In this document: positions 44,022 to 54,045 of the stretch, piece by piece
Position numbering within the stretch: the stretch's first letter is position 1
How the letters are laid out: the number at the start of each line of letters is the position of its first letter
NCBI GenBank assembly: GCA_007922305.1
Contig: ML677335.1
Coordinates: 15,033,734 to 15,097,733, forward strand
Direction of reading: 5' to 3'
Source of the DNA: Dermatemys mawii
Lineage: Eukaryota > Chordata > Testudines > Dermatemydidae
DNA: 64,000 nucleotides
Notes under the pieces: model-generated
The model's database searches: none
Told to the model about the DNA's origin: nothing
The model's input: the letters and a program-made list of their open reading frames with translations, nothing else
Position numbers and translations under genes: made by a program

Positions 44022-45361
44022 ACCTTGTGGACAGAACATGGACCTGTTTAACAGAGGATGGTAACACTACACCATGGGTTTGTATAAGAAATGAAGAAGG
44101 GTTAAAAGGCCTAGTGCTTAATGGCAGCCTTTGTGTTACCGAGTCCACTGTTATGTGAATTCATTCTTATCAGGGCCCATGTTTTTGTGCCTCATTCAAG
44201 GCTGAGCACACCTACAAATAAAAACTCTTGCAAAAAGAGCCATGGCATGCAGGGCAGGACCTCTGTGTAAATCTCATCCAGAAGAGAGCAGTTCCTGGGC
44301 CCATGCTAGGGATGGGTTCATTACTGACTCAGCAGTAGGAGTACACTGGTGCTCTTCCAGTTGCAAACCTATAATGTCATCTCCATCTGGAAGCACCATT
44401 AATAATGCTGTGTTAATGTTTGCTGCTGCATCATTTCTAGTGCAGCTAAATGCGAAGCTTCCAAAGAGTTGAATGAACGGGCACTGTAGGTTCTTTCCTT
44501 CCAAGGCCTGGAAAAATACACTTCATGCAATTAACAAGCAGGCTGCCTTTATGTCGCTTTGGCTTACTGTGCGAAAGACTGGAACAAAAGTTTTTTGCTT
44601 TCAAAGTGCGTCTTCTCTATTGTCACCTGACCAAAACCATGGCCAATATTTAAGGCCCTTAGATGGTATAATCACAACCAGAAATTACACTGAGTCGGAA
44701 GGCAGTAGATAACATCAGGTCACTCAGCAAGCAGGAGTTCATCAGGAGAAGCAGGGTAAATCATAGTTCACTGACATGTTTTTATTGCCTCATCCTTGTC
44801 TCCTATTTGTCTGTTTTAGCAACCATACTACTGGTGCTTGCTACTGCAACGTAAAACTGCTTTACTTGATCTTGTTGGCACTAGGGGCAGCAGTGATAAA
44901 GATTCCTTCTGCACTGTTGCAAACAGATCTCAGAAGAGAGGACTTCTTATTTAAGTGTTACCTAATTCTCTTGCCTTGAAAATTATTTTAAAATGGGCTG
45001 GGGGCGAGGAGAAGCTGTAAGAGGCACGTTAAAAAGCTGTAAGAGGCATGTCCAGAGTGCACCCCAGATAACCGTTCTGCCCTATTTTGATAAACAAAGA
45101 TTCTGTAATTGGATTTCTCTGTTTTCGCTAAAGGTTGTGACCTTTTGTTTTCAGGAATCTGAACTTTTTATTCATGGTCTTCACACTTGAATCTAAATTG
45201 TGAATCTATTCCATAGATCTCCTCTGCCTGCAGAGAGAGTATTTACCCTATCATGTGTAAAATGGGATGCAATTTGTAAATGATTGTGCCCTTTATCTTC
45301 ATTAACAATCTGCTGTGTCTATTCAGGAGCACACAGCAGTATGTCTGGTGTAGTATTCATT
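44022..45361. other. unclassified non-coding stretch
   Basis: Several 65-79 codon frames on both strands, none with a recognised domain or splice context. Confidence 0.35.
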
Positions 45362-45521
45362 AAGGCCAGTGCTACATTGCAAATCTTTGCCAGCCAGGGG
45401 AGTGCAGTGGCGGGATCCCTGACTGACATACCTGTGCCCATTGACACAGTTATACTAGTAAAACTGCACTTTTGCCAATATAGCTAATTTCTCATTGGGG
45501 CTGGAATAAACTATATTAGTA
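45362..45521. mobile_element. non-autonomous DNA element fragment (gccagtgctacattgcaaa family)
   Basis: The words gccagtgctacattgcaaat, ctgacatacctgtgcccatt, ttatactagtaaaactgcac and tttttgccaatatagct-like sequence with ttggggctggaataaactat match a turtle DNA element that I remember. Confidence 0.5.
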
Positions 45522-45949
45522 ACAGTTCAATTTTGCCTAAGAGAAGGCAAGAGAGCCTAAGAGAAATGAGTATTTGAGGTCCTCTACTCCAAAAGAGAGT
45601 CATTTGCCTTGGTTATAACACACTTAAAATGTGCTATGAACAGTCCCTAGTGGTGCTGTAATCAGGACATATAACTGAGCTGAAACTTTGGACAAGAGCA
45701 AGGATTTACTCTGATGAACGGAAGATCCCACCAACCTTACAAATTTAACCAGGTTGTAGCCTGTTACTCTGACTCAGATGTTTCTGTGGTATAGATGGAC
45801 CCCAACAGCACTAAATGACTCCTGATTATGAATTTGGTTAGTTTAATATAAAAAAAAAGTGTTAGGGAAAGTAATGTAAAACTATCTGCGGAGTTTGGAG
45901 TGTGCCACATGGCTTTTGAGTTTTAAAAACCTTATTTTGCTGGTTTTGT
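45522..45949. other. unclassified non-coding stretch
   Basis: Nothing recognised; a small direct repeat of gcctaagagaa occurs near 45536-45565. Confidence 0.3.
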
Positions 45950-46040
45950 CATCACCTTTGATGGGTGAACTGGCCTTGGCAGGGAGGTAAGGGGACCCGT
46001 AGTCTGGGTCTCCTTACCTCCCTGGAACACGGTGGTGATG
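45950..46040. repeat. 91-bp foldback with a strong 19-bp inner hairpin
   Basis: Inner arms at 45980-45998 and 46006-46024 pair over 19 positions with a single G-T wobble, around a 7-base loop (gtagtct). Outer pieces catcacc (45950-45956) and ggtgatg (46034-46040) also pair, so a longer decayed palindrome is likely. It is probably the remnant of a foldback DNA element; a small hairpin RNA is less likely because the inner stem is short. Confidence 0.6.
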
Positions 46041-46954
46041 TGAAGCTGGCGTACTGCTGAGGCTGCCTGTACTCCAGGTGCCAGCAGAAGACATGAGGAG
46101 GCAAGCCCTTAGATTATAATGGACCATAAAGAGCCACGCTTGGGCAGGAATCCAAGTGAAAAGAGAGAAAAATCATCACAGCTTTAGTTAAAAATCTGCC
46201 ATTTAAATACAAATTTACATTGTTTTATCCATGAGTTGCCCCATAAACTATCATGACAAATCCATCCAGTGATTACACCCAGCCCCATTACATGTCAGTT
46301 AGAGGTGGCTGAAATTCTTTAACTTGGAAGTATTTTTTATTAAAAGAAAAGTTATGAATTTTGTTATTTTCTGAAAAATAAATCTGTGGTTTTCAAAAAT
46401 TGCTAAACTGAAAACACTTTAAAAATCAAAAATCCAAAACATTTTTAAAGGCAAAATTTTCATTCCTTCTTCATGGAAAAGTCTTAGCATCTTCTGAGCA
46501 GCTCTAATGACAAATCATATCTTACATCCACAACTATTTCCTTGACAGAAGAAGCAGAGGTGGAGGGGAGAAGGAGAGCTCTTTATTAAATCCTTGACTA
46601 CTTCAGATGTAAAAGACAAGTGCCTTCGATCTGCTGGAAAATTCATGAAATTAATTTCTTCGTGGGTACACCAGCTGAAAGAACTATTTTCCAGTAGAAC
46701 AATCCAATGATGTCGTGACCAGTGTGAGCAGTAGACTGTCTGAGGGATATTCCTGTGGGAGCTGGGGTAGGAATTGGGGAGGAGTAAAGAATCCTCCCAC
46801 CAGGCAGCACTGTCCCTTAAATTCAGCCTCGAGCTTGCTCCCCAGAGTTCCATTGGTTTCCCTGCATGGGGAATCTTCTTCGCTACTGCAGAGGACACTA
46901 GAGACCTTACATTGATCTATTTCAGTCACATGGACAGTTTCTCTTTGCAAAGAA
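46041..46954. other. unclassified stretch with A/T-rich repeat-like part
   Basis: 46310-46470 resembles the A/T-rich repeat at 41880-42340 (caaaaattgctaaactgaaa and caaaattttcattccttc). The 127-codon minus-strand frame at 46515-46898 has no recognised domain. Confidence 0.35.
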
Positions 46955-47040
46955 TAGCAAATACCAATGTAAATGTAGAGAGACAAGGTGGGCAAGGTAA
47001 TATCTTTTACTGGAACATCTTCTCTTGGTGAGAGCCCATG
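46955..47040 (-). mobile_element. Penelope-like terminal repeat, antisense on plus strand
   Basis: The words tagagagacaaggtgggcaa, ggtaatatcttttactggaa and catcttctcttggtgagag are the antisense of the PLE terminal-repeat family whose sense pieces form the insertion at 11610-11693. On the minus strand it lies downstream of PLE polymerase coding remnants at 47095-47465, the order expected for an element's 3' end. Confidence 0.65.
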
Positions 47041-47094
47041 CCAGCTGACTCAGGCTTGTGGGACTTGGGCTAAGGGGCTATTTGGCTGCCCTGT
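47041..47094. mobile_element. small DNA-element piece inserted between PLE parts
   Basis: The run cagctgactcaggcttgtgg, gacttgggctaaggggctat and tgtaaatgttcgggcttggg is typical of a turtle foldback DNA element (cgggct...agcccg). It lies between the PLE coding remnant and the terminal repeat, so it may be a nested insertion. Confidence 0.45.
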
Positions 47095-47465
47095 AAATGT
47101 TCGGGCTTGGGAATGCCACATGTTACACAGGCATGTGTAGGAGCCATGGAGCTTGAAAGATGTGTTGTAAGGGATGTCATAGCAGTGTAAGGGATGTCAT
47201 AGCAGTGTAAGGGATGTGTTGTAAGGGATGTCATAGCAGTGGAGATAAGTCTACAGGTTTGCTTCTGTTGTTCTGGCTGGGTCTGGTGCCACTTTGAGTT
47301 GGTGGATCCTGGTCTGTGGGGAGCTTGCTTCTGATGATGAGCTTGGGTTTTTTTTCAAAGAGGTTCTCTGAGTATTTGGGTGGCCATTCCATGATGTGAT
47401 CTACTTCTCTGGTGGCATGTCCTTGTTTGGTGAAGGCAGTTTTAAGTGTGTTGAGGTTTATATAT
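47095..47465 (-). pseudogene. Penelope-like retroelement pol remnant (post-RT linker to start of GIY-YIG endonuclease)
   Basis: On the minus strand, translation from 47462 downward includes TLKTAFTKQGHATREVDHI. This recalls the segment after the reverse transcriptase in vertebrate PLEs. It is followed after an internal deletion by LIIRSKLPT, the end of the linker that usually reads VRSKL. Further down, 47105-47155 gives FKLHGSYTCL, the stretch that in intact elements leads into the GIY-YIG endonuclease (VVYLIQC type). The endonuclease itself is missing because another element starts at 47094. Stops and a tandem expansion (47167-47241) break the frame. The terminal repeat at 46955-47040 lies beyond it on the same strand. 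The fragment is dead. The PLE assignment is from remembered motif order. Confidence 0.65.
47167..47241. repeat. 20-bp tandem repeat (gtaagggatgtcatagca unit)
   Basis: Two adjacent exact 20-bp copies are followed by a partial copy and then another full one after gtgtt. The expansion lies inside the PLE coding remnant and explains one of its frame breaks. Confidence 0.8.
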
Positions 47466-47921
47466 AGTTAGATGCATCCAGCCCAATTTCTAGAGCAAAA
47501 GGATTCAGATAATTTAGAAAAGCCTTGGATAAGCATCAGTACTCTTGAATGCTTATCCTAGCTGAATCTCTATCCCTTCTGGTTTTCATCCAGCCTTAAT
47601 ACCAAGGAGAAGCCCACAGGTTGTCATAAATGGCATTCCCTAGGTCCATATATATGCTGAAGATTGCTGGAGCCCATTTTCTCCCCCCACTCCTGGCACC
47701 ATCAGCTCTCTGCCTACTGTTGCCTCCCCCCGACTCAGGATATCCCCAGCATGTCTTAGTGTAGATTTCCTCTCTTCTTGTGTTGGGTGGCTCAAAGGGA
47801 GCAGATCAGGGTAGAGGATGAGTCCCAATATATGTGTTTGTTACCCTTAAGCTCTCAAGTTTAAAATTTACAGTAATAAATAAATAATCTTGTGAAATTG
47901 TTTAGTTAAGCCACTGAAAAT
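47466..47921. other. unclassified non-coding stretch
   Basis: Nothing recognised. Confidence 0.3.
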
Positions 47922-48122
47922 GGAGAGGCAGTTTTTCCTAGTGGATAGAACACTTACCTGGGGATCTGTTCCCAACTCTAACACTGACCTGACTTGCTGG
48001 GTGACCTTGGGCAAGTCACTTCATTGCCCCATGCCTCAGTTTCCCCATTTGTAAATTGGAGATAATGATACTGACCTCCTTTGTTAAAGTGCTTTGAGAT
48101 CTAGGCGGTGTTGCTGCTGTCA
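47922..48122 (+). mobile_element. MIR-type tRNA SINE, nearly full length
   Basis: From agaggcagtttttcctagtg through ttgctgggtgaccttgggca, agtcacttcattgccccatg, cctcagtttccccatttgta and attggagataatgatactg, this is the clearest MIR of the window, in sense orientation. Its tRNA-derived head is degenerate. Confidence 0.88.
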
Positions 48123-49483
48123 TACATAGCGCCAGCAATTTAACTCCAGTAGAAAGAATGTTTCACCGGAATGTGATGCGTAGGCTGATTTGGCATTTTG
48201 CTTTACTCATCAGGATTGCAGACACTGGTGAGTTACCAGATCTTGTTCATGAAAATAAATTTAATCTCAAGTGTCCCTGGCATCTTATTGCCTTCCAAAG
48301 CAATAGTGTGTACAAATTCGACTTAAGCCAGGATGTAGTCCCACTCCATCAGCAAGTCTTTATCAAGAAGATAATGCTGACAATTGTCTGACAGTGGCTG
48401 TGGTGAGCAAATCTTTCCCACTCTTATTTCTCTGATACGCAAAAGAGAGAGATGTTTAATTTTACTCAGGACAGAATTGGATGTCGGGGGAGGGGAGTGC
48501 TCTATTCCCCAAGTTTTTTCTTTCACCTTCTTCTTGATTTCACTTTCTGCCCAGGAGGCTAAAGACATGTTATCTCCTCTAAAGGTAGTCACTGGGCAAG
48601 TACTGCCAATGAGGCCAGGTGTAATGTGCAAATATTTATGCATTGTCAGTTCTGGAATTAATCTTCCTTAATTGAATTGGCACAAGCTCGTGTCTGCAGG
48701 TAATGTAAACTGTCAAACACTCTACCAGTGACAGCATGTTAATCAGTGTAGGGAATTTAATAAGAAAGATCTAAATTGTGATCCAATATCCCAGACTGAA
48801 GTGCTGGATTTGGAGCCTCATGCTTTTAGATGCCTTAGGAACATCATATTAACTACGGGCTAGAGCACTGAGTTTGTAGGGGATAATTAATTGCATTGAA
48901 GTTAGGCATTTCAATTTCTGAAAGGAATCACTAGGAATAAAATTTTTGAGGCTAATGAATATCTTACAAAAGTAAGAAGATATTGTGAAGCTGAAACTGT
49001 GCTGCAGTGAGGATGATTTGATTTAAAATGTCTGTAATGTGATTATTAGCTTATTTCATTTGATAAACCAACAATAAATTCTCATACAACCTGGAGCTTT
49101 CACATCAATTTCAGATTCACAATTCCAAAACGTAACTGCAAATCTTGTATCATAAACCCAGCTCCTCTCCAGAAGAGTCTTATCTGTTGCCAAGATTGTG
49201 GCTCCCATTGATTACTGTGATAATGGAATCCAGCCCATAATCCTCTGCCAATGGACCAAGAGGCACAGCCTCATAGCAATCCATATGTCCCTCACTCCTC
49301 CTGAAAAATTAATAATATTCTGGAAATGAATAATATTCTATATACAGGACTTCTGGTTTTTGGTTTAATTGATAAACACAGGAAAAAACCTCCCTATTAA
49401 AGAGAGAGAGAGGGAGAGAAATTGATGTTTATCTATTAAACACTGGAAAAACACCAGAAACGATTACTTGTATTTCAGAGCCT
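48123..49483. other. unclassified non-coding stretch
   Basis: Overlapping 95-106 codon frames on both strands at 48323-48671 share the same DNA and have no recognised domain. No repeat recognised. Confidence 0.35.
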
Positions 49484-49675
49484 GTCCACACGGAGCAGTA
49501 ATGCAGACTACAGGGATGTGATTTCTAAAATGTGCTAATGTGACACATGAATTAATTGGTCCATGTTTGGCTCATGTAAACCCTGCTCAGGAGCACTAAA
49601 TGTTTCCTAGTGCGCTTTAATGTAGTGCTTTTTGAAACATTATTACATTAAAGAGCACTAGGAAACATTACAAAG
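49484..49675. mobile_element. non-autonomous DNA element (gcctgtccacacggagca family)
   Basis: It opens gagcctgtccacacggagca, then ttaattggtccatgtttggc. A pair of inverted blocks follows: tttcctagtgcgctttaatg near 49602-49622 and cattaaagagcactaggaaa near 49646-49666. I remember this as a turtle DNA element. Confidence 0.6.
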
Positions 49676-49904
49676 AGATTACTTATTATAGTATATACTA
49701 CTGTATATAATATAAATTACTCATTACAGTATATACAAAGAGAGAGCCCTGAATCCCCCTGGTTTTTGGACAGTTACATAAAACTAAAAAGAGCTAAAAA
49801 TAAACCCAGAAAAATGAAATTAATAAACCTTGAAAAATAGAAGCCCTAAATATATATTTTCAAGAATGTTGTCACAACTCCAAGTAAAAGCCCTGTTCAC
49901 TTTT
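49676..49904. other. TA-rich stretch
   Basis: Near-repeated agtatataca/ctgtatataat words at 49688-49740 suggest a degenerate TA microsatellite. Nothing else was seen. Confidence 0.4.
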
Positions 49905-50005
49905 ATTCCTGTTTAGCAATTCTGCTCATCTTACACAGGTTAATTTTTCACTAGGTTCAATTGCAATTTTGCCTGAGTAAGGCAAACAGGATCAGGATTT
50001 CTCCT
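49905..50005. repeat. palindromic amniote repeat (ttttgcctgagtaaggcaaa type)
   Basis: The word tttgcctgagtaaggcaaac followed by ggatcaggattt matches the family at 25371-25456. Confidence 0.5.
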
Positions 50006-50504
50006 TAAACAGCAGTGGATTTATATAGGGTTTTTATTTTCATGGATGTGACATAAGCAGTAACTAGTTAAAATAGAAATGGGCCCAATGACCCAATCTT
50101 CCAAAACAAAGAAAATGGGCAACACTGCATCTTTCCCCGACCATCAAAATAAAAGAATCAAATCAAATAAAAAATACCCACCTGATATGTAAAAAGGAAG
50201 CCAAAATATTCAAGATCAATTGATCAAAATAATGATGCTCTCTTCACTTACTTTTTTTAGTTTTTACATATAATTATCAACATCACTCTGCGAAATGTCA
50301 GGGAAGCTATTTGAAAATGAATGATGCCTTTGTGAAATGTACAGATCACTCAATTTTTCTCATGTTTCATACAGGAATCTCCATTTTCAAATGTTTCTCC
50401 TTTCAGTTCACAGACTAGTTCTGGTAATTATGCAAACGCTGTGTCCCTCCAAATCCCTCCCCAAACTACATTGCCTTCACCAATCCATCATTCAATAGAT
50501 CTAT
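50006..50504. other. unclassified non-coding stretch
   Basis: Nothing recognised. Confidence 0.3.
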
Positions 50505-50590
50505 TTCCCATACCAGTCTATTGACTTCAACGGAGTTGCTCTGAATTTAACCAGTGTAATCAAGATTAGAATCAGGTTTTCAGAGATAAG
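50505..50590. repeat. palindromic amniote repeat (ttgacttcaacggagttgctc type)
   Basis: The words tctattgacttcaacggagt, tgctctgaatttaaccagtg and attagaatcaggttt belong to the family remembered as acttcagtggagttac with a gaatcagg end. Confidence 0.55.
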
Positions 50591-50834
50591 ATCGTCTGCT
50601 CTGTAAAGGGGAAAAATACTCATCTTTTGCAAAGCTTAGACTTTGAGAAGCGTGTCCAGTTCTGTGGGTTAAGTAAAACAATGCTGAACTTATTTAGTAG
50701 ATTTTATTGTTCTCGTTTCTGTTATTTTTTCCTTTGTCTCCTACAGCTAAGGTGATAGTGGTTGTAGATGAGAGACAGTCAAAGTAAAGTTAGACCGGGG
50801 AGGGAAATATCCTCCATCTAAATGTGAGAAAGGA

Positions 50835-50885
50835 TACATTCTTCCCTGGTGTAACACCACTGAAGTCAACAGAATTATATTAGGG
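50835..50885. repeat. same palindromic family, opposite orientation
   Basis: The word cttccctggtgtaacaccac followed by tgaagtcaacagaattatat is the reverse orientation of the family at 50505. Confidence 0.5.
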
Positions 50886-52224
50886 AGGGAGTTGGTTCAC
50901 AGTGATCTTCCTGGTCTTATGTCCCTTGTCAGATCTTTGCAATGAAGAGTAACATGATTCTTGGAAAAGCAAAGTATAGGCAATGAATCCACGTTAATAA
51001 CAATCTTTACTCAAAGCTTCAGGAGCTATTGCACCAACTTTAAAATGTTACTCTCCCCAGATGATTGCACACTGGCATTTTGCCAGAGCCATAAATCAAT
51101 AGCCCTACTTTCTCCCTCGCATAGTTTCTAACTGGCATCAGCTCCCAGTAGGTGAGAGAACTCCCTAAAGGCACCAAGTCCCTAACAGACCCTTGAATTC
51201 CATTGCTCCCGGGGCATAATTCAATATATTGTTCATTTGTGTCATCTCCTTCCCTGTTGTTCATTCTCTCATTCATTTGGTACATAAAAAGACTCAAGAA
51301 AACTGCAAGATAGCTTAGACTGAAAATGTTGACCTGATGAAACTACAAAGAACAAAGTCTCTGGGGTCAGTGTGCCTTCATGTCAATCCTTGGCTTTCAC
51401 ATCAAACTCTTTATGGCTGTATTTACATTAGCAACTTTTTAAAGGTTTTGCACTATTCCCGTGTCCCCGGTGCAGCAAAGGGAGCATTAGTTAGACTTCC
51501 ATTGGTATTTTAACTGGTGGGTCATCTAACCATCTTCAGAACTGGTCTAGATGAAATGCTGGTTGAAATGCCAGGGACTGGTCTATATTAGCATTCCATC
51601 CATTGTTACCACCGGTGGAGCTGCAATGATGCTTGTGCAAAATTGCTAGAGTAGGGCAAGGAGGCCTATGTGGTCATACTCTTCTGTGTTTAATTCTTCC
51701 CCGCCAGTAGCCCTTCCTTTTTCCCAATGTGAGGAGACTCTTATAACCTCCTTGAATGGAATCTACAGGTCATAGCAGACAGCAGTGCTACTTCAAGTTT
51801 CCCCTCTATACTCTATTAATAGCTGGTATTTTGCATTTTATTTATTTAGACATCTTTATTTTATTTATTTAGACATCTTTCACCCCAGGCACATAGATGC
51901 ACATTAGAAAACAGTGACAAGTGTCATATTAAATCCATGGCAAATCATGACTCCCCTGGCCTATGCACCCTATCAGAGACAACTGATTACCTATGTCTAC
52001 CATGGATACAATTTGCCACATATACAACTACGTTTATAGCAAGCAAAACAGACCAAAACAAAAATCCCCAAATCACTTGGTAAAAGACAATGTACAGTAA
52101 GCTGGGACAGAGCTGTGTGAGGCCTTGATGGTGAGGAGTAAAGGTTTGCTTTAGATGTAGCATCCCATGGAGTGTGTATGCGATCTGATCACACCCAGTG
52201 GAGCAGACTGTGACAAATGGCTAA
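50886..52224. other. unclassified non-coding stretch
   Basis: A possible decayed DNA-element piece lies at 51535-51660 (ctggtctatattagcattcc and ccggtggagctgcaatg). A perfect tandem pair lies at 51835-51880. No gene recognised. Confidence 0.35.
51835..51880. repeat. perfect tandem duplication, 2 x 23 bp
   Basis: Two adjacent identical 23-bp units, each beginning attttatttatttagacat, occupy 51835-51857 and 51858-51880. Perfect identity suggests a recent duplication or a polymorphic site. Confidence 0.9.
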
Positions 52225-52432
52225 TACTTATCATATCTAGCTCTTTTGCTTTAGAAAGCACTTTACAATTATTAAGTAATCCCAATAACCTGTCAGGGAA
52301 TAAATCAGTATTGCTATCCCTGCTTCATAGGTAGAGAACCTTGGAGATTGAGAAGTGGGGTGACTTGCCCAAGGTCACTCCACTAATGGGTGTCAGAATC
52401 AGCACTGAACTCAGAATTTCCTGTTTCCCAAG
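52225..52432 (-). mobile_element. MIR-type tRNA SINE
   Basis: The run agaaagcactttacaattat, tattgctatccctgcttcat, aggggtgacttgcccaaggt-like sequence (gtgacttgcccaaggtcact at 52360) and cagaatcagcactgaact is the antisense MIR. Confidence 0.82.
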
Positions 52433-52447
52433 ATAGAACCTAGGCTA

Positions 52448-52558
52448 CATCTCACCCCACCACCACCCGTGCCCCAGACCGGGGGAAGGGGTGGAGTGGG
52501 GGCAGGGCCTGGGGCAGAGCGGGGGGTCAAGCACCCTCCTGGAACTTGAGCTGCTGGC
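52448..52558. repeat. GC-rich fragment of the 17967-type element
   Basis: The words gaaggggtggagtgggggca, gggcctggggcagagcgggg and gtcaagcaccctcctgg recall the G-rich half of the large palindromic element at 17967-18415. It is fused to the CR1 that follows and lets a CR1 frame run on by chance. Confidence 0.45.
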
Positions 52559-53175
52559 ACAACTGCTCTGATATATTTATAGAGAGTGATCATATCTCCT
52601 CTCTGCCTTTGTTTGATGAGGCTAAACAAGCCAAGTTCTTTGAGTCTCCACTCATAAGCTATGTTTTCCATTCCTCTGATAATCCTAGTAGCCCTTCTCT
52701 GCACCTGTTCCAGTGTGAATTCATCTTTCTTAAATATGAGAGATGAGAACTGCACATAGCATTCTAGATAAGGTCTCACCGGTGCCTTTTACTATAGTAC
52801 TAACACTTTCCTGTCTCTACTGGAAATACCTCACCAGATGCATTAGCCTTTTTCACAGCTACATCACATTGGCGGGCGGTTCATAGTCATCCTGTGATCA
52901 ACCAATACACCTGGTCTTTCTCGCCCTCTGTCACTTCCAACTGATACGTCCCTAGCAAATGTTCTTGTTATTAGTCTAAATGCATGACTTTGCACTATTA
53001 AATTTCATCCCATTTCTGTTACTCCAGATTTCAAGGTTCTCCAGATCTTCTTGTGTGATATTCCAGTTTTCCTCTGTATTGGCAATGCCTCCCAACTTTG
53101 TGTCATCGGCAGATTTTATTAGCACTCTCCCACTTTTTGTGCCAAGGTCATTAAGAAATATGCATAGGAGGAAGA
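52559..53175 (-). mobile_element. CR1 LINE, end of ORF2 (reverse transcriptase C-terminal region), antisense
   Basis: On the minus strand, 52779 down to 52563 keeps an open frame. It holds [10 protein letters not shown] and then [12 protein letters not shown], the conserved end of CR1 ORF2 after the reverse transcriptase palm. Upstream coding sequence, in broken frames, continues to about 53175. The plus-strand words gcacatagcattctagataa, ggtctcaccggtgcc, ttgtgtgatattccagtttt and gtgtcatcggcagattttat show it. The 122-codon frame at 52411-52779 is therefore about 72 codons of genuine CR1 protein followed by chance codons in a GC-rich neighbour. The CR1 3' UTR is missing. The copy is not functional. 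Confidence 0.9.
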
Positions 53176-53254
53176 AAGGGGAGATGATTCTATTCTGCTG
53201 TTTGACGTTGTTGGATTGTTAGGGTTCAAAATATTAACATATTGCATAATTTTG

Positions 53255-53365
53255 ATTCGTCTTTGAGGACCTAGTGGCCTTAGTCATGGACCAGGACTCC
53301 ATAGTGCTTGGTACTGTACAAGCAGAGAACAAAAAGACAGTCTGTGCCCATAATGGGGAGGTAAT
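53255..53365 (-). repeat. tacagcacctagtacaa-family repeat, antisense
   Basis: The run acctagtggccttagtcatg, gaccaggactccatagtgct, tggtactgtacaagcagaga and acaaaaagacagtctgtgcc is the antisense of the family at 22318. Confidence 0.65.
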
Positions 53366-53613
53366 GTGCTGTATGAATGTGTGATTTCTAAAGAGCATGG
53401 TAATAAATGAAGGGGGCTAACTTCCTTTTATGGACACCCAGTCAGCCAGTTAGCTACAAAATCCCTGTTACTAGATGTTCTCTAATTGCTTTACCTGTAA
53501 AGGGTTAAAAAAGCCCATAGGTAAAATGAAGGAAGTGAGTACCTGATCAGAAGAACCAATGGGAAGGCTAGAACGTTTTAAAAATTGGAAGGATGTAAGT
53601 TTATGAAAGTAGT
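53366..53613. other. unclassified non-coding stretch
   Basis: Nothing recognised. Confidence 0.3.
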
Positions 53614-54045
53614 GTTAACAATGTTGTCACTCCAAGCATTCCAAAATTATGACTCAGGCTCCCCAAAATTATGAGATTGACTTCAAAATGAAATTTAAAA
53701 AATAACAACATTTAGATTCTCTTGATTTGCCTCCTGATGTTTTAGCTGTTGGGTTTAGAGTGACCAGACAGGAAATGTGAAAAATCAAGACAGGAGGTGG
53801 TGATGGTGGAGTAATAGGAGCCTATATAAGAAAAAGACCCAAATATCAGGACTATCCCTATAAAATCGGGACATCTGGTCACCCTAGTGGGGTTCAAATT
53901 TTTGAGCTTTTTGAGTAGAAAATTACTGCTACCTTAAAATGAAAGCTGAGATTCTCATGTGATCACCAGGCTGCAGGAGTTGGAGCTTTAAGATAAACAC
54001 CAAGTACTGCCAGACTTGTGATAAAATGTGAGAGTTGGCAAGGCT
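53614..54045. mobile_element. TIR-type repeat (caagcattccaaaattatg family), host of a nested MITE
   Basis: From gttgtcactccaagcattcc and atgactcaggctccccaaaa it is interrupted by the MITE at 53756-53886. It resumes with attctcatgtgatcaccagg, ctgcaggagttggagcttta and agataaacaccaag, ending gagagttggcaaggctgcac. The ends (ttgtcactccaagc and ttggcaaggctg region) are roughly inverted. The family is the same as at 9518-9781. Confidence 0.65.
53756..53886. mobile_element. 131-bp hAT-type MITE nested in another repeat, 8-bp TSD
   Basis: The ends tagagtgaccag (53756-53767) and ctggtcacccta (53875-53886) are 12-bp inverted repeats with one mismatch. The flanks gttgggtt (53748-53755) and gtggggtt (53887-53894) are an 8-bp duplication with one difference. 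It is the same family as 26424-26546 but reversed: here ggaaatgtgaaaaatcaag is on the left and tccctataaaatcgggacat on the right. Confidence 0.87.
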
